The notes under the pieces: generated by a model
Seen by the model: only the letters and a program-made list of their open reading frames with translations
Told to the model about the DNA's origin: nothing
Database searches by the model: none
Shown here: positions 55,581 to 64,000 of the stretch, piece after piece
How the letters are laid out: the number at the start of each line of letters is the position of its first letter
Numbering within the stretch: position 1 is the stretch's first letter
Translations under genes and position numbers: made by a program
Assembly (NCBI GenBank): GCA_902651635.1
Contig: CACRSC010000029.1
Location: forward strand, 283,073-347,072
Source of the DNA: Mastigamoeba balamuthi
Taxonomy: Eukaryota; Evosea; Mastigamoebida; Mastigamoebidae
Reading direction: 5' to 3'
Length of the DNA stretch: 64,000 nt

Positions 55581-58500
55581 ATGCCCCCAGGCATGCTGCT
55601 CCTCGCCCTGCTCGTCTGTGCCCGTGCGGCCCTCCCCGACGGTTCTGGCAGCCCGGGCGCGGATGGTCCCGAGTGCCTCGTGGGCGCCCCGGGCCCCGAG
55701 CCCGACATCGCCCTCGGGCCCCGCGCTGCGGGGCGGTCAGCCGGCGGAGGCGCCTCCGGGATGCCGCTCGATTATGTGGAAAACGTCTGCCCCGAGGCCT
55801 ACGACCGCGCGTCGGGCTACGACGTCATGGTGGTGGCCTCGCCCACCAGGACGGCCTGCGGCTACCCCCCGAGTGCGGCTGCCCCGCCCGCACCTGACGC
55901 CCCCTAACGGGCGCCGGTGATCCCCCGCATTGATGTTTCATGCGGTGGGCATACACTGCGTTTTTCCAGCCTTTCTCCGGTTTTTCTCCTTCCGGAAAAT
56001 GACGTGGCCGATCCTCCAGCGATCTCCGAGGCGCACGTGCTGCAGCTGTTCACGCCGCGGAGCGTCCCGTGGAGATACACGACGCTGTGCTTCTCGATGG
56101 CCAGGTTCGTCAGGGACAGGAGGAACCCGGCGCAGGCTGCGCTGACGACGACCGTCACGGGCAAGGCGCTCATGTACACGGTCGACTGGTCCGAGCTGAC
56201 GTACCGCCTGAGGCCGGGCGACGCCGTGGCCTCGCAGCCGTTCCACCTGCCCTTCGGGACTCTGCGGGGCGACGGTAGAAACGAGAGCACCTGGCACTGC
56301 CTCAATCTCACAGACGACTTCGGTCAGCAGCGTCTCTGCCCGCTTCTCGCTTGGCGTTTGACGCGTCTCGCGGGCAGTTGCGTGGGAGAAGGGCGTCTGG
56401 CTGGGTGTGTCGTACTCGTCGTGCGACTACGTGGGCGTCCTGGGCAACTCTATCACGCAGCCCAAGGCGGCGAGGCCCGTGCTGCTGGGCAGAAAGCAGG
56501 AGTGGAACCTGCTGACCGACGACGTCGTCATGAAGAACACCAAGGCCGTGACAATACGCGCGGGAGGCCACGCCTACGGTACTGACTGCGCCCGCTTCTT
56601 CGCGGCTCTAACGGGTCTCGTGCCAGTTGGCGACCGGGTTCCTCCCGGGTGGATCTGCGACAGAGCCCAGTACAACGACGGCGTCTGCGACTGCATGTGC
56701 GGGGGCTGGGACAGCGACTGCAACGCAGACCCGCACAGCCTGGACTGCGGCAACAAGTCTTCCACCGTCTGTGACCAGACGGGCCGCTGTGCTGGTTCGT
56801 TCGGAGTTCGCGTTCTCCTTTCTATTTTTGCGGCTCTCACAAGGTCTGTCCTCTGTGCTTGTTTTGTCGCGCAGCCGTTCATTGGTCGCAGGCAAACGCG
56901 AGATGCAACCCCGCAAACTACTGGGCGTACGACGGGTGCGACTGCAACTGCGGAGGTGCTGTGGACCCCGACTGTTTCAACCAGTATGAGGAGACGAAAA
57001 ACTGCGAGAACATGCCGTCCTCCTACTGCCAGATCTCCGTCGAGAACGGCTCCCAGTCGTGCCAGAGTGCGCTGGTGACGCCCTCTGCCGCCAGCTCAAT
57101 TGACGCTGGGTGTGCAAACAGCGAGGTGGACGTGCGACCCGGCGGAATACGGCAACGGGGGAGTGTGCAACTGCGAGTGCGGCGTTGAGGACCCCGACTG
57201 CATGACAAACGACAACTCCACGTGCGGCGGCGACCTGCGGTGCTACGAGGGCAAGTGCCTCGGTGAGTCCCGCGCTCTGATGAGTTGCGGGCAGTCCTCT
57301 CTTACTCGTGTGTCTCTGGGCAGTTCCCAAGAAGTGGACGTGCTCGCCGACGTATTACTTCGACGACGTGTGCCAGTGCAACTGCGGCATCTATGACCCC
57401 GGGTGCCAGACCTCCGCGAAGGTGCTCAACTGCCCGGACACAAACTATGTCTGCAACTACAGCAGCGTCTGCATCCTCCCCGGTACCGCCCGCTCCCCAA
57501 GGGCCTCCTCGCTTGAGCCCTCCGCGTGCGTGTCTGAGTACCCGCTCACTCAGGGTGCGGAAACGGATACAAGGAAGTGAACGAGGTGCGTCGGGGCGTT
57601 CTCGAGGCTGCCTCTGACTCAAGCCTCTGCTCACCAGACCTGCGACGGTGGGTTGGGATGCCAGTCGTGCAAGTGCCTCAGCCAGAACGGCTACCAGTCC
57701 ACCACGCCGCCGTCCCTGGATTGCCAGCCGAGTGAGCCCTTCTTCTTGCCGGCCCCTGCCTCAGTGCTGTGGTTTCACATGTTCTTCGTGGTCTGCAGTA
57801 TGTGGGGACGGCAAGGTCGTTCTGGGCGAGGAGTGCGACGGCGGCTGGGGTTGCACCAGCTGCCACTGTGTCAACTCGACACCGTACCCTAGCACAGCCT
57901 TGGACAGGGACAGCTGCCAGGGCTGTGGCAACGGGATTGTCGACTCTGGGGAGAGGTGAGCCCCCCCCCCCCTCCTTCAGCGAATCGCGTGCCTCACAAC
58001 AACCCCGCTCTGGCAGCTGCGACAGCGGCGAGGGCTGCGACAAGTATTGCAGCTGCGTGAGTGGGTACCACGCCTCAGAGAGCGAGTATCGCGACTGCAT
58101 CAAGGACGAAGACGGCGGCATCAGCAGCAAGAGCAAGGGCATCATCTCCGCCGCGGCATGCGCCACGTTCGTGGCGCTGGCGGTGGCCACCGCGGGCGTC
58201 GCCCTCTACGTGCGGCGTATCAAGCGGGCCCCGCGAAAGCTGAACCAGCCCATCGAGATCAGCAGCAGCACCTTCATACAGGAGACGCAGGCGCCCGTGT
58301 ACTCGGGCGTCGAGAACAGCATACAGTGCACGGGACTCGGCACGGGCGCGCGGGAGCTCTGCACGACAGACCTCGGGCTCAAGTCGCTGTCGCCGTGCCC
58401 GGACCTGCAGCCGGCGGTTGAGGCCACGCGAGCAGTCGAGTCGGTCACGGGAGGGTTTCTGTCTGATGCGATTGCGGCGACCGCGGGAAACGTCGTCCAG

Positions 58501-58590
58501 TCGGTCGTTCCTGTGTACAGCCTCGACGTACCGCCGTCCGCGGAGGTCGGCAGCAGGACGGACCCCGTCGCCAGGTCGCCGAGTTCCTAG
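55581..58590 (+). CDS. Cysteine-rich type I membrane surface protein
   Basis: Probable cell-surface receptor or adhesin. The signal peptide is MPPGMLLLALLVCARAALP. Several exons follow, with short introns whose exact borders I did not all fix; the junction near 55890 is uncertain because the first frame meets a TAA. The ectodomain carries at least four units of the form W-x-C-x(6-9)-C-[DQN]-C-x-CG-x-x-D-x-DC: WICDRAQYNDGVCDCMCGGW, NYWAYDGCDCNCGGAVDPDC, WTCDPAEYGNGGVCNCECGV and WTCSPTYYFDDVCQCNCGIY. These are followed by two CGNG/CGDG...E.CDGG..C..C units like the DUF4215 disintegrin-related repeat. A membrane segment (IISAAACATFVALAVATAGV) and stop-transfer RRIKRAPRK come next, then a cytoplasmic tail of about 110 residues rich in Ser/Val. 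The ligand is unknown. Confidence 0.75.
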
Positions 58591-60171
58591 CTAGCGGTAC
58601 GCGAGGCTCGACGAGACTGCCCTTGCGTTCAGACTCTATCAGCCATTCACCAGAGCACTCAGTGAATTCGATACAACAGAGGCGCGATTCGTTTTGAGAG
58701 CAGGGCGAGGTCCCGTTCAGTTGGATTATCAACAGCATTGGAATATTATCATAAAGAGATTGACGGGGATATTGTGCTGTGAGACAATGGTCATTTGTGG
58801 GCAATATGCTCGATCATAGAGGCGTGATGAGTAGTCGCGGAGGTCCTCAAACTCCGCAGACTGCACATTTCTTGTTGTCATTCAGAATTCCCCTGTTAGA
58901 GAGCTAGAGGCACGAGGGATGCCTCGGAGGCGAGAAGTGGGGTGCTAGCAGCCCTGACCGCGAAGACGAGCTACTGAGACCGAGATAATGGCTCATTTGA
59001 GCGTATGGTTCATGCTCTGAAGCGGTTTGTACGTTTTACTGCGCGACAAGGTGCATTTTCTGGGGATTTATGAGGAAAACGGCAATATAAATAACGGAAT
59101 GTGCGCTTTTACGATTCACCGAAACGCGCCTTGCGATTCTGCTGTAGCTGGTTGCAGCTCTCGGTCGTGACGCTTCACGGGTGTGAGCAGGCGAGCCATC
59201 TACATTTCACGAGCTATTTCCTCTACGGGGTGTATGTGAGGTAGAGACTCCAAATGGGTGGAGGCACGCAGAGGCGAAGTGGAAGTTTAGTGCGCTGAAT
59301 AACGGATGCTCCTGACTCATTCTCAGGAAATACTCGCATTCTCATTACCGCTGTACCCTGACCGCAGGGCAGCGGTAAGGCACCCTCTCGCGGAGGGCGG
59401 TAAGGAAAAGCCGACCGGTCGGCTTTGCTGGTTGGTTGTACACACCACATGAGGAGAAGCGGCATATCCGCACGGACTGGACAAATGGGCAGGGGAAACA
59501 ATTCTCGGGACGAATAAACGGTGCCTGGGGCCGTGACAGGAGCCTTGGCACAGATCCTTGGGCCAGAGAACCGACGCGGAGGCAGGCGAAGAGCCGGATC
59601 CAGGAAGTGCATTTTTCGTACACTCCTGATCAAGTAACTGATTCACCCCAAAGCGAGCCGGGTGGTCAGTTAGCTGACTGGGAGGCCCGGTCCAATCACC
59701 GCGTGCTGGGGGGACCAAGGGGACACTGGGAGGGCTCCCGCTGTGCGAGGGGCGGGCGCCAGAGGGCCGTCCCCCTCGAGTGGACCCCGAGGGACCGGTG
59801 TGAAAAAAAGACAGAGACGGCCGAGGGGCAGCAGCAAAGACGCAGGAATTCCTGATGACGTGTGATCTGCACCTTTTTTCGCGCCAGGAAAAACTGCATA
59901 AATGCCCCGAAGAGCGCGCAAAGGGCGACCACGACGGCCACCAGATGCGCGCACGCACAGCCCCGCGCGCGCCCGGACGACCCGCAGCACTCGCGAGTGC
60001 GAAGAAGACCCGCAACAACCGGGGGACAAACATGAATTTCCTCCCCCCGAAGAACCGTCGCCAAAACGGGGAAAAGCGGCACCAAAAGTTGAGAAGTTGC
60101 GGGGGCAGAAGTGAGGTCAGGTCCCCTCCGCATTTATTTTTATTTAAAAAGCGTTTGAGAGAAAGGCAGGG
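58591..60171. other. Intergenic region with AT-rich promoter-like end
   Basis: About 1.6 kb without a gene that I can support. A minus-strand open frame over 59323-60558 overlaps the next gene and lacks motifs. Directly before the start codon at 60172 is CATTTATTTTTATTTAAAAA (60131-60150), the most TATA-like sequence in this arm. Confidence 0.4.
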
Positions 60172-61757
60172 ATGAATTACTTCAGCTTCGGGTCCGGCAC
60201 GGACTCGCTGCTGCTGGACAGCCGCGCAGACGACGAGATGTACCGCGCGGGCGAGGGCGAGGGCTCGTCGCCCTCGTTCGCAGCGACGGCGACAACAACG
60301 ATGCCGATGCTGTTCGACAGTCTGCCGCTGATGGGCGACTTTCCTGTCTATCAGGCGTCGCAGCACGCGGAACAGCAGCCGGGCAGTGCGCGTCTCCCGG
60401 AGCTGCTGGTCGAGTCCCGCGACGTCCCGTCGTGCTCGATGGACCCGGCCGTGCTGCTGAGCCCGCCCCCGTCGCCCGCGGTCAGCTCCTCGCCCGTTTC
60501 TACATCGGTCAAGCGTCAGTCGAGCAGAGGGTGCGTGTGCTGCTGGCGAGCCCCCCAAAAAGATCCACTCTTTCTCTTCTCCTTAATTTCTTTTCTGTCA
60601 CCCTATTTTCCTGCACACCCCGTTCAAGCGCATCTGCTCCGGCACCTCCCGCGCCCTCCGCTCTTTTCACATGTCAACGCCCCCTCTCCCCCCCCCCGTG
60701 CGCGTGGGCGCCCCTCTGAATGCGAATTGAATTTAATTTACACAACAACAAACCAAACACGCGAATTGACTTGGCGCCCTTCGGCCCCCGCTCGCGCGCA
60801 GCATACGGCCGACGAGCTGGAAGACGACGTCCTTCGACAGCTCGTCGCCGGAGCTCTGCGACCACAGCTACCCGATCCCCGTGCGCGGCAGCTGCTCGTC
60901 CGTGCTGGACGACGCCAGCGGCGTGCAGTCGGCGCCCGGGACGCCGCGGTCCAAGCGCGACATACCGGACGCGCACATGGGGTCGCCGCTGTTCCTCGCG
61001 CAGTCGGCGCCCATCGGCAGCCCGATGAAGCGGCACAGGTTCGCGCTGGCCGACACGCCGACGCTGCCGCCCGTGTCGCTGGACCCGCCGGCCGCGGGGT
61101 CGGTGGCGCCGTCGGTGTCGCCGCTGCGGCAGTCGTTCACGACGTGCGCGGGCAGCCCCGACGAGTGCGTGCAGCGGCTCGAGAAGCTGCGGCGGCTCGA
61201 CTGGGTCGCCAGCGACCCGCGCGCGGTGCAGCGCATCAGCGAGGCGCTGGCGGCGGCGAGCGTCTGCTGCCAGGGCTACTGCAGGACGCGCTACTGCTGC
61301 AAGATACACTGGTGCCCCGCGCAGAACCAGAAGGAGGAGGGCAAGGCCAGCCGCTACCACTGCCAGCACCCGCACGAGGGCAGCCGCAACAGGGGCCGCC
61401 ACCACCTCGAGTACGCCTTCTACTGCCCCGACCCCAACTGCTGCAACGGCCGGTGGTTCTCGCGCGACGAGACGCACAACAGACGCGTACGCAACCCTCC
61501 CACCTACCCCCCCCCCCCCTTACTATTCATCCCCCCCGCCATGCAACCCCCTCGGTTCAATTCGCGAGGGGCGCTGAGCGCGCGGGGGTCAATTCAATTT
61601 TGTTTCCTACAACATTCCTGGCCGTTTCCTGGAGTTTTCTTTTTCCGGCTGGTTGAGAAAGTTGGCTCAATTTCCTGCTGTTCCCGCGCGCGCCGCACCA
61701 CAGCACGCTCCGAGGGTGAGGACCGGATCGGTGGAGGCAGACAAGCTGGACGCCTAA
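60172..61757 (+). CDS. Probable nuclear protein with C-terminal Cys/His metal-binding cluster
   Basis: Not recognised by family. Three exons (60172-60530, 60802-61486, 61704-61757) join in frame to 365 aa. The first about 240 residues are Ser/Pro-rich and disordered, with short basic motifs (SPMKRHRF, TPRSKRDIP) resembling phosphorylation or nuclear-localisation sites. Residues about 270-345 form a compact cluster: CCQGYCRTRYCCKIHWCPAQ, then RYHCQHPHEGSRNRGRHHLE, then YAFYCPDPNCCNGRWFSRDE. With at least nine Cys and six His it should bind two or more zinc ions. Cluster plus disordered activating-type N-terminus suggests a DNA-binding regulator, which is inference. The last exon encodes only 17 residues, rests on one acceptor, and is less certain. 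Confidence 0.6.
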
Positions 61758-62524
61758 GACTCAGCTCGAGGGCGTGCTGGCAGGCAAATGGAGAAAAAGC
61801 AAAAGCTCACTCGGGGCCCCAATGGAAGGGGAAACAGACACCGGAGTGCTGGAGGCGTGCAAGAAAACCCCCACAACTATAAGAAACACACGGGGCCGGG
61901 ACCGCTGGCGGAACAAAAGGGGAGTCGAGGCAAAACTCTCTCCCGTCCGCCACTCGGCTCACCGCCCCACAACTACAAGCGTGCCTCCAAGCCTCCATCT
62001 CTCCCACATCTACGCCTCTGCAAAGACTTATTTATGTACATACGCACACCGGCCCCCTCGTAACCCTCTCTTCCCCCTCTTTCTTCCCTTCCCCTCCCAC
62101 TGGAAGCCTACTCAAACACAGTTTCAATATGGCAAAACTCAACCCAGCCCAGCCCTTCAACCCTGCGGGGGCAACTCTTTCCGAGAAATGGCAGAAGATT
62201 TTTGGGGCACAGGCGCGGAACACGTCACCGAGCGCGGAAAATCACGTGAAAGATACAGCCGGGCGAACATTCCGCAGGCAACTTGCTTTGTACCCGCTTT
62301 CGGCTGTCCAATCTCTTTTTGTCTGAATCCCCCGGAACACACGCGCGACCCGAATCACAGAGCGGTGCTGCACTGGAGTAGCCACGGGCAATCGGCGACA
62401 GCTTTGCTTGCTACTCTTCCGCTCTCCTGTCGCTCTCAGCTCTCTCTGGCCCACAAACGCTGGGGAGTATTCTATCCCCGGGGAAACAGGAAACAACCAC
62501 ATTGATGAGGCGCACCCTTCCGGC
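61758..62524. other. Convergent intergenic region
   Basis: Between the 3' ends of the Cys/His-cluster gene and the R-SNARE gene. Pyrimidine-rich; nothing supportable. Confidence 0.4.
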
Positions 62525-63010
62525 TTACTTCTCGGTCTTGACGGCAGCAACAATGATGATGCTGATGACGGCGACGACGGTGATACTGATCCCCACGACG
62601 ATCGCAGTCAACTATTGGGCATCATGTGTGTCAGTCAGGCTAGGGACGTCGGGGCTTGCCTTGGCGTTCTGGCAGCACATGGCTCTCCTGACGCGTGTGC
62701 TGCCCCTCCTGAAGCTCTCTGAGTTCTTGACGAGTTGCTCTACCCGTGTCAGACGTTGCGAGTATGTGCTGCAGCCGGTGGTGCTCACCGGTCTTTTCCT
62801 GCACTACCTCAGCCGTATCGATGTTGTGCAGCGTAATATCGATGTTCTGCATCATGAGCGCTGCACACGCCAGTCAGTGCTCCTTACTCAGAGATAGTCA
62901 TCTGCTGCCGCGCACCGGTGACATCGTCCACCCTCTTTTGCACTGCTGCCACCCTGCTCGGCGTTATCGGCATGCGTTTGAGTCCGCCACCTCTTGTCAG
63001 TACCATTGCT
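62525..63010 (-). CDS. R-SNARE of the VAMP7/longin type, 3' exons
   Basis: Tail-anchored vesicle SNARE. Four exons were recovered on the minus strand: one ending 62916 (RVAAVQKRVDDVT), 62860-62808 (ALMMQNIDITLHNIDTAE), 62737-62660 (QLVKNSESFRRGSTRVRRAM then CCQNAK) and 62611-62525 (LTAIVVGISITVVAVISIII then VAAVKTEK, stop). Joined, they align without gaps to the VAMP7 SNARE motif, juxtamembrane KNLKLT-like segment and C-terminal anchor. At the ionic zero layer, where R-SNAREs have Arg, this sequence has Asn (HNI where VAMP7 has QRG). The last intron (62612-62659) starts GCAAGC, a GC-AG intron. The expected N-terminal longin domain should lie upstream (about 63010-63700) but I could not assemble it, so the 5' end is open. 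Confidence 0.6.
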
Positions 63011-63776
63011 ACCGGTGAGGGAAGCAGGGCTCCGAGGGGTGTGCACGTTGCTGACATGGTGGCTCTTGAATTAACACGGTGCGTCTCTTGAGTAGAGCTC
63101 CACTAGTTTTGTTCGAGAACCTCCTTTTCCCGATAATATCGGAATAGTCGTGTGTACTCATGACGTTGTCATTCCCGGCAGACTTCTGTGAGACCGTTCC
63201 CACTCTGTTCCCCTCGGGTCTGAGGGAGGCCCGCGGCGACGCCGGCATTTCTCCTTACATCTTGGGCCACGCCAGCACGCCGCCCACCTCACGTAAAATG
63301 GAATTCGCAGAAGTTTCAGAACTTGTTGAAAAAGCCATTGCCTTCGCTGAGACCCATTGACTCGCCGTTTTCGGAAATTGTTCGGGATTCGAGCCACCGT
63401 CTGTTGAACCCTGCCGCTGAGAAGCGCGAGGAAGCCCATCCATGCCACCAGGGCCACCACCAACCCTTGCCCCCTTTGTATCACATGCGCATCATGCGGT
63501 CCTCGGTAGTGGACGTGCAGCTGAAAACACCCCGACACACCCAGTTTCGGCTTCCTCGTGCTTCTGACCTCGATGGCCACGCTATTTCTCGACGGCAGTG
63601 TGATTGTGGCAATGGCTCCTATGACATGTCTACTGTCGTACGAGAGCGCCACACGGCTGTGATCGGAAAGAGGGATTTGCCGTGGGGATCACAGAGATAT
63701 TATTTCCTCGTCACCGTACGGGCCGTGCGGCAATCAACTGTCCACCAGCCACGCAAACACAAAACCCGCCGCTGCC
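63011..63776. other. Probable 5' part of the R-SNARE gene and divergent promoter
   Basis: Should hold the longin-domain exons of the R-SNARE (minus) and the promoter of the gene starting at 63777 (plus). Open frames exist on both strands, but none gave a convincing longin sequence. Confidence 0.3.
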
Positions 63777-64000
63777 ATGTCCGCGCCCATCATCACGCGG
63801 GCCAGCGTGCTGCCGGGCGACGCCGTGGAGGTGCGCGTCGGCGAGCGGCGCCCGCGGTGGGTGGCCGGCGTCGTGGCCACTACGAGCCCCGGCGGCGTCT
63901 GGATCACCTACTTCCGCGGCGCCCAGAGCCCCCTGCTCCGCGCGGCCTCGTCCCCCGCCCGGGGCTCCGTCTGCCTCTGGGCCTCGTTCTTCCACGAGCG
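63777..64000 (+). CDS. 5' end of a gene, possible Tudor/Agenet-like fold, runs off window
   Basis: Open from ATG at 63777 to the window end (74 codons and two bases, no stop). It reads MSAPIITRASVLPGDAVEVR, then RRPRWVAGVVATTSPGGVWI and TYFRG. A start GDxVEV...RW..G.V......V.I.YF resembles Tudor, Agenet or SH3-like barrels that bind modified histones or arginines. The segment is short, so this is a suggestion only. GC-rich coding composition supports a real gene. Confidence 0.5.
   Translation, partial: MSAPIITRASVLPGDAVEVRVGERRPRWVAGVVATTSPGGVWITYFRGAQSPLLRAASSPARGSVCLWASFFHE

Noticed and set aside
59323-60558. 411-codon minus-strand open frame
   Set aside because: Its N-terminal part is antisense to the exon at 60172 and the remainder has no motifs. 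Composition and position suggest chance in GC-rich DNA.
63158-63652. Possible longin-domain exon of the R-SNARE
   Set aside because: The open frame does not show the longin strand-helix pattern in any frame that I could join, so I left the 5' part of the gene open.

Overview
The window is eukaryotic nuclear DNA. Most genes carry short GT-AG introns (about 42-270 bp), there are two tRNA-Lys genes with oligo-T terminators, and the proteins are typically eukaryotic: a Piwi/Argonaute, a Nup214/Nup159-like nucleoporin, a SAM plus Rap-GAP protein, a classical calpain, an R-SNARE and an ER-type cyclophilin. The coding DNA is GC-rich. Together with secreted polygalacturonases and cysteine-rich surface proteins, this suggests a free-living protist, perhaps an amoebozoan such as an archamoeba. 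That placement is an inference from gene content and is weak.

Left arm (1-26.8 kb): a degenerate-repeat protein (+), a calpain (+), then convergent a Piwi gene (-) with a cyclophilin gene (-) upstream of it. Next come a broken GH28 polygalacturonase (+), a PAF-acetylhydrolase-like membrane protein (-), a secreted alpha/beta hydrolase (+), an intact GH28 polygalacturonase (+), a large FG nucleoporin (-) and the first tRNA-Lys. Splice models for Piwi, cyclophilin, nucleoporin, hydrolase and GH28 were worked out by hand. They keep frame, except for a one-base gap in Piwi near an ambiguous base.

Middle (26.9-48.8 kb): an island between two identical tRNA-Lys genes, less GC-rich and filled with nested DNA transposons. 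It holds a foldback element, a third GH28 copy (inverted and nearly identical to the second), and a 2.8-kb hAT element with an 8-bp target duplication inserted into an older element. It also holds a 7.3-kb element (element 1) bounded and divided by arrays of hairpin-forming CCGCTACGCA-like repeats, and a second element with about 48-bp terminal inverted repeats. Element 1 encodes an apparently intact C2H2-finger transposase of about 973 aa, a predicted caspase-fold (clan CD) cysteine peptidase behind a Cys/His cluster, and an unrecognised accessory protein. Parts of it recur, inverted, at 42.8-43.4 and 45.5-47.9 kb.

Right arm (48.9-64 kb): host genes resume with a SAM/Rap-GAP protein (+), a Sel1-repeat protein (-), a cysteine-rich type I membrane protein (+), a probable nuclear protein with an unfamiliar Cys/His cluster (+), the 3' exons of a VAMP7-like R-SNARE (-) and the 5' end of a gene running off the window (+).

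The most notable points are a Piwi protein with two extra zinc fingers (matrin/U1-type C2H2 and RanBP2-type) ahead of its Argonaute core, and a DNA transposon that appears to carry a caspase-fold peptidase. No operon-like logic links the host genes.
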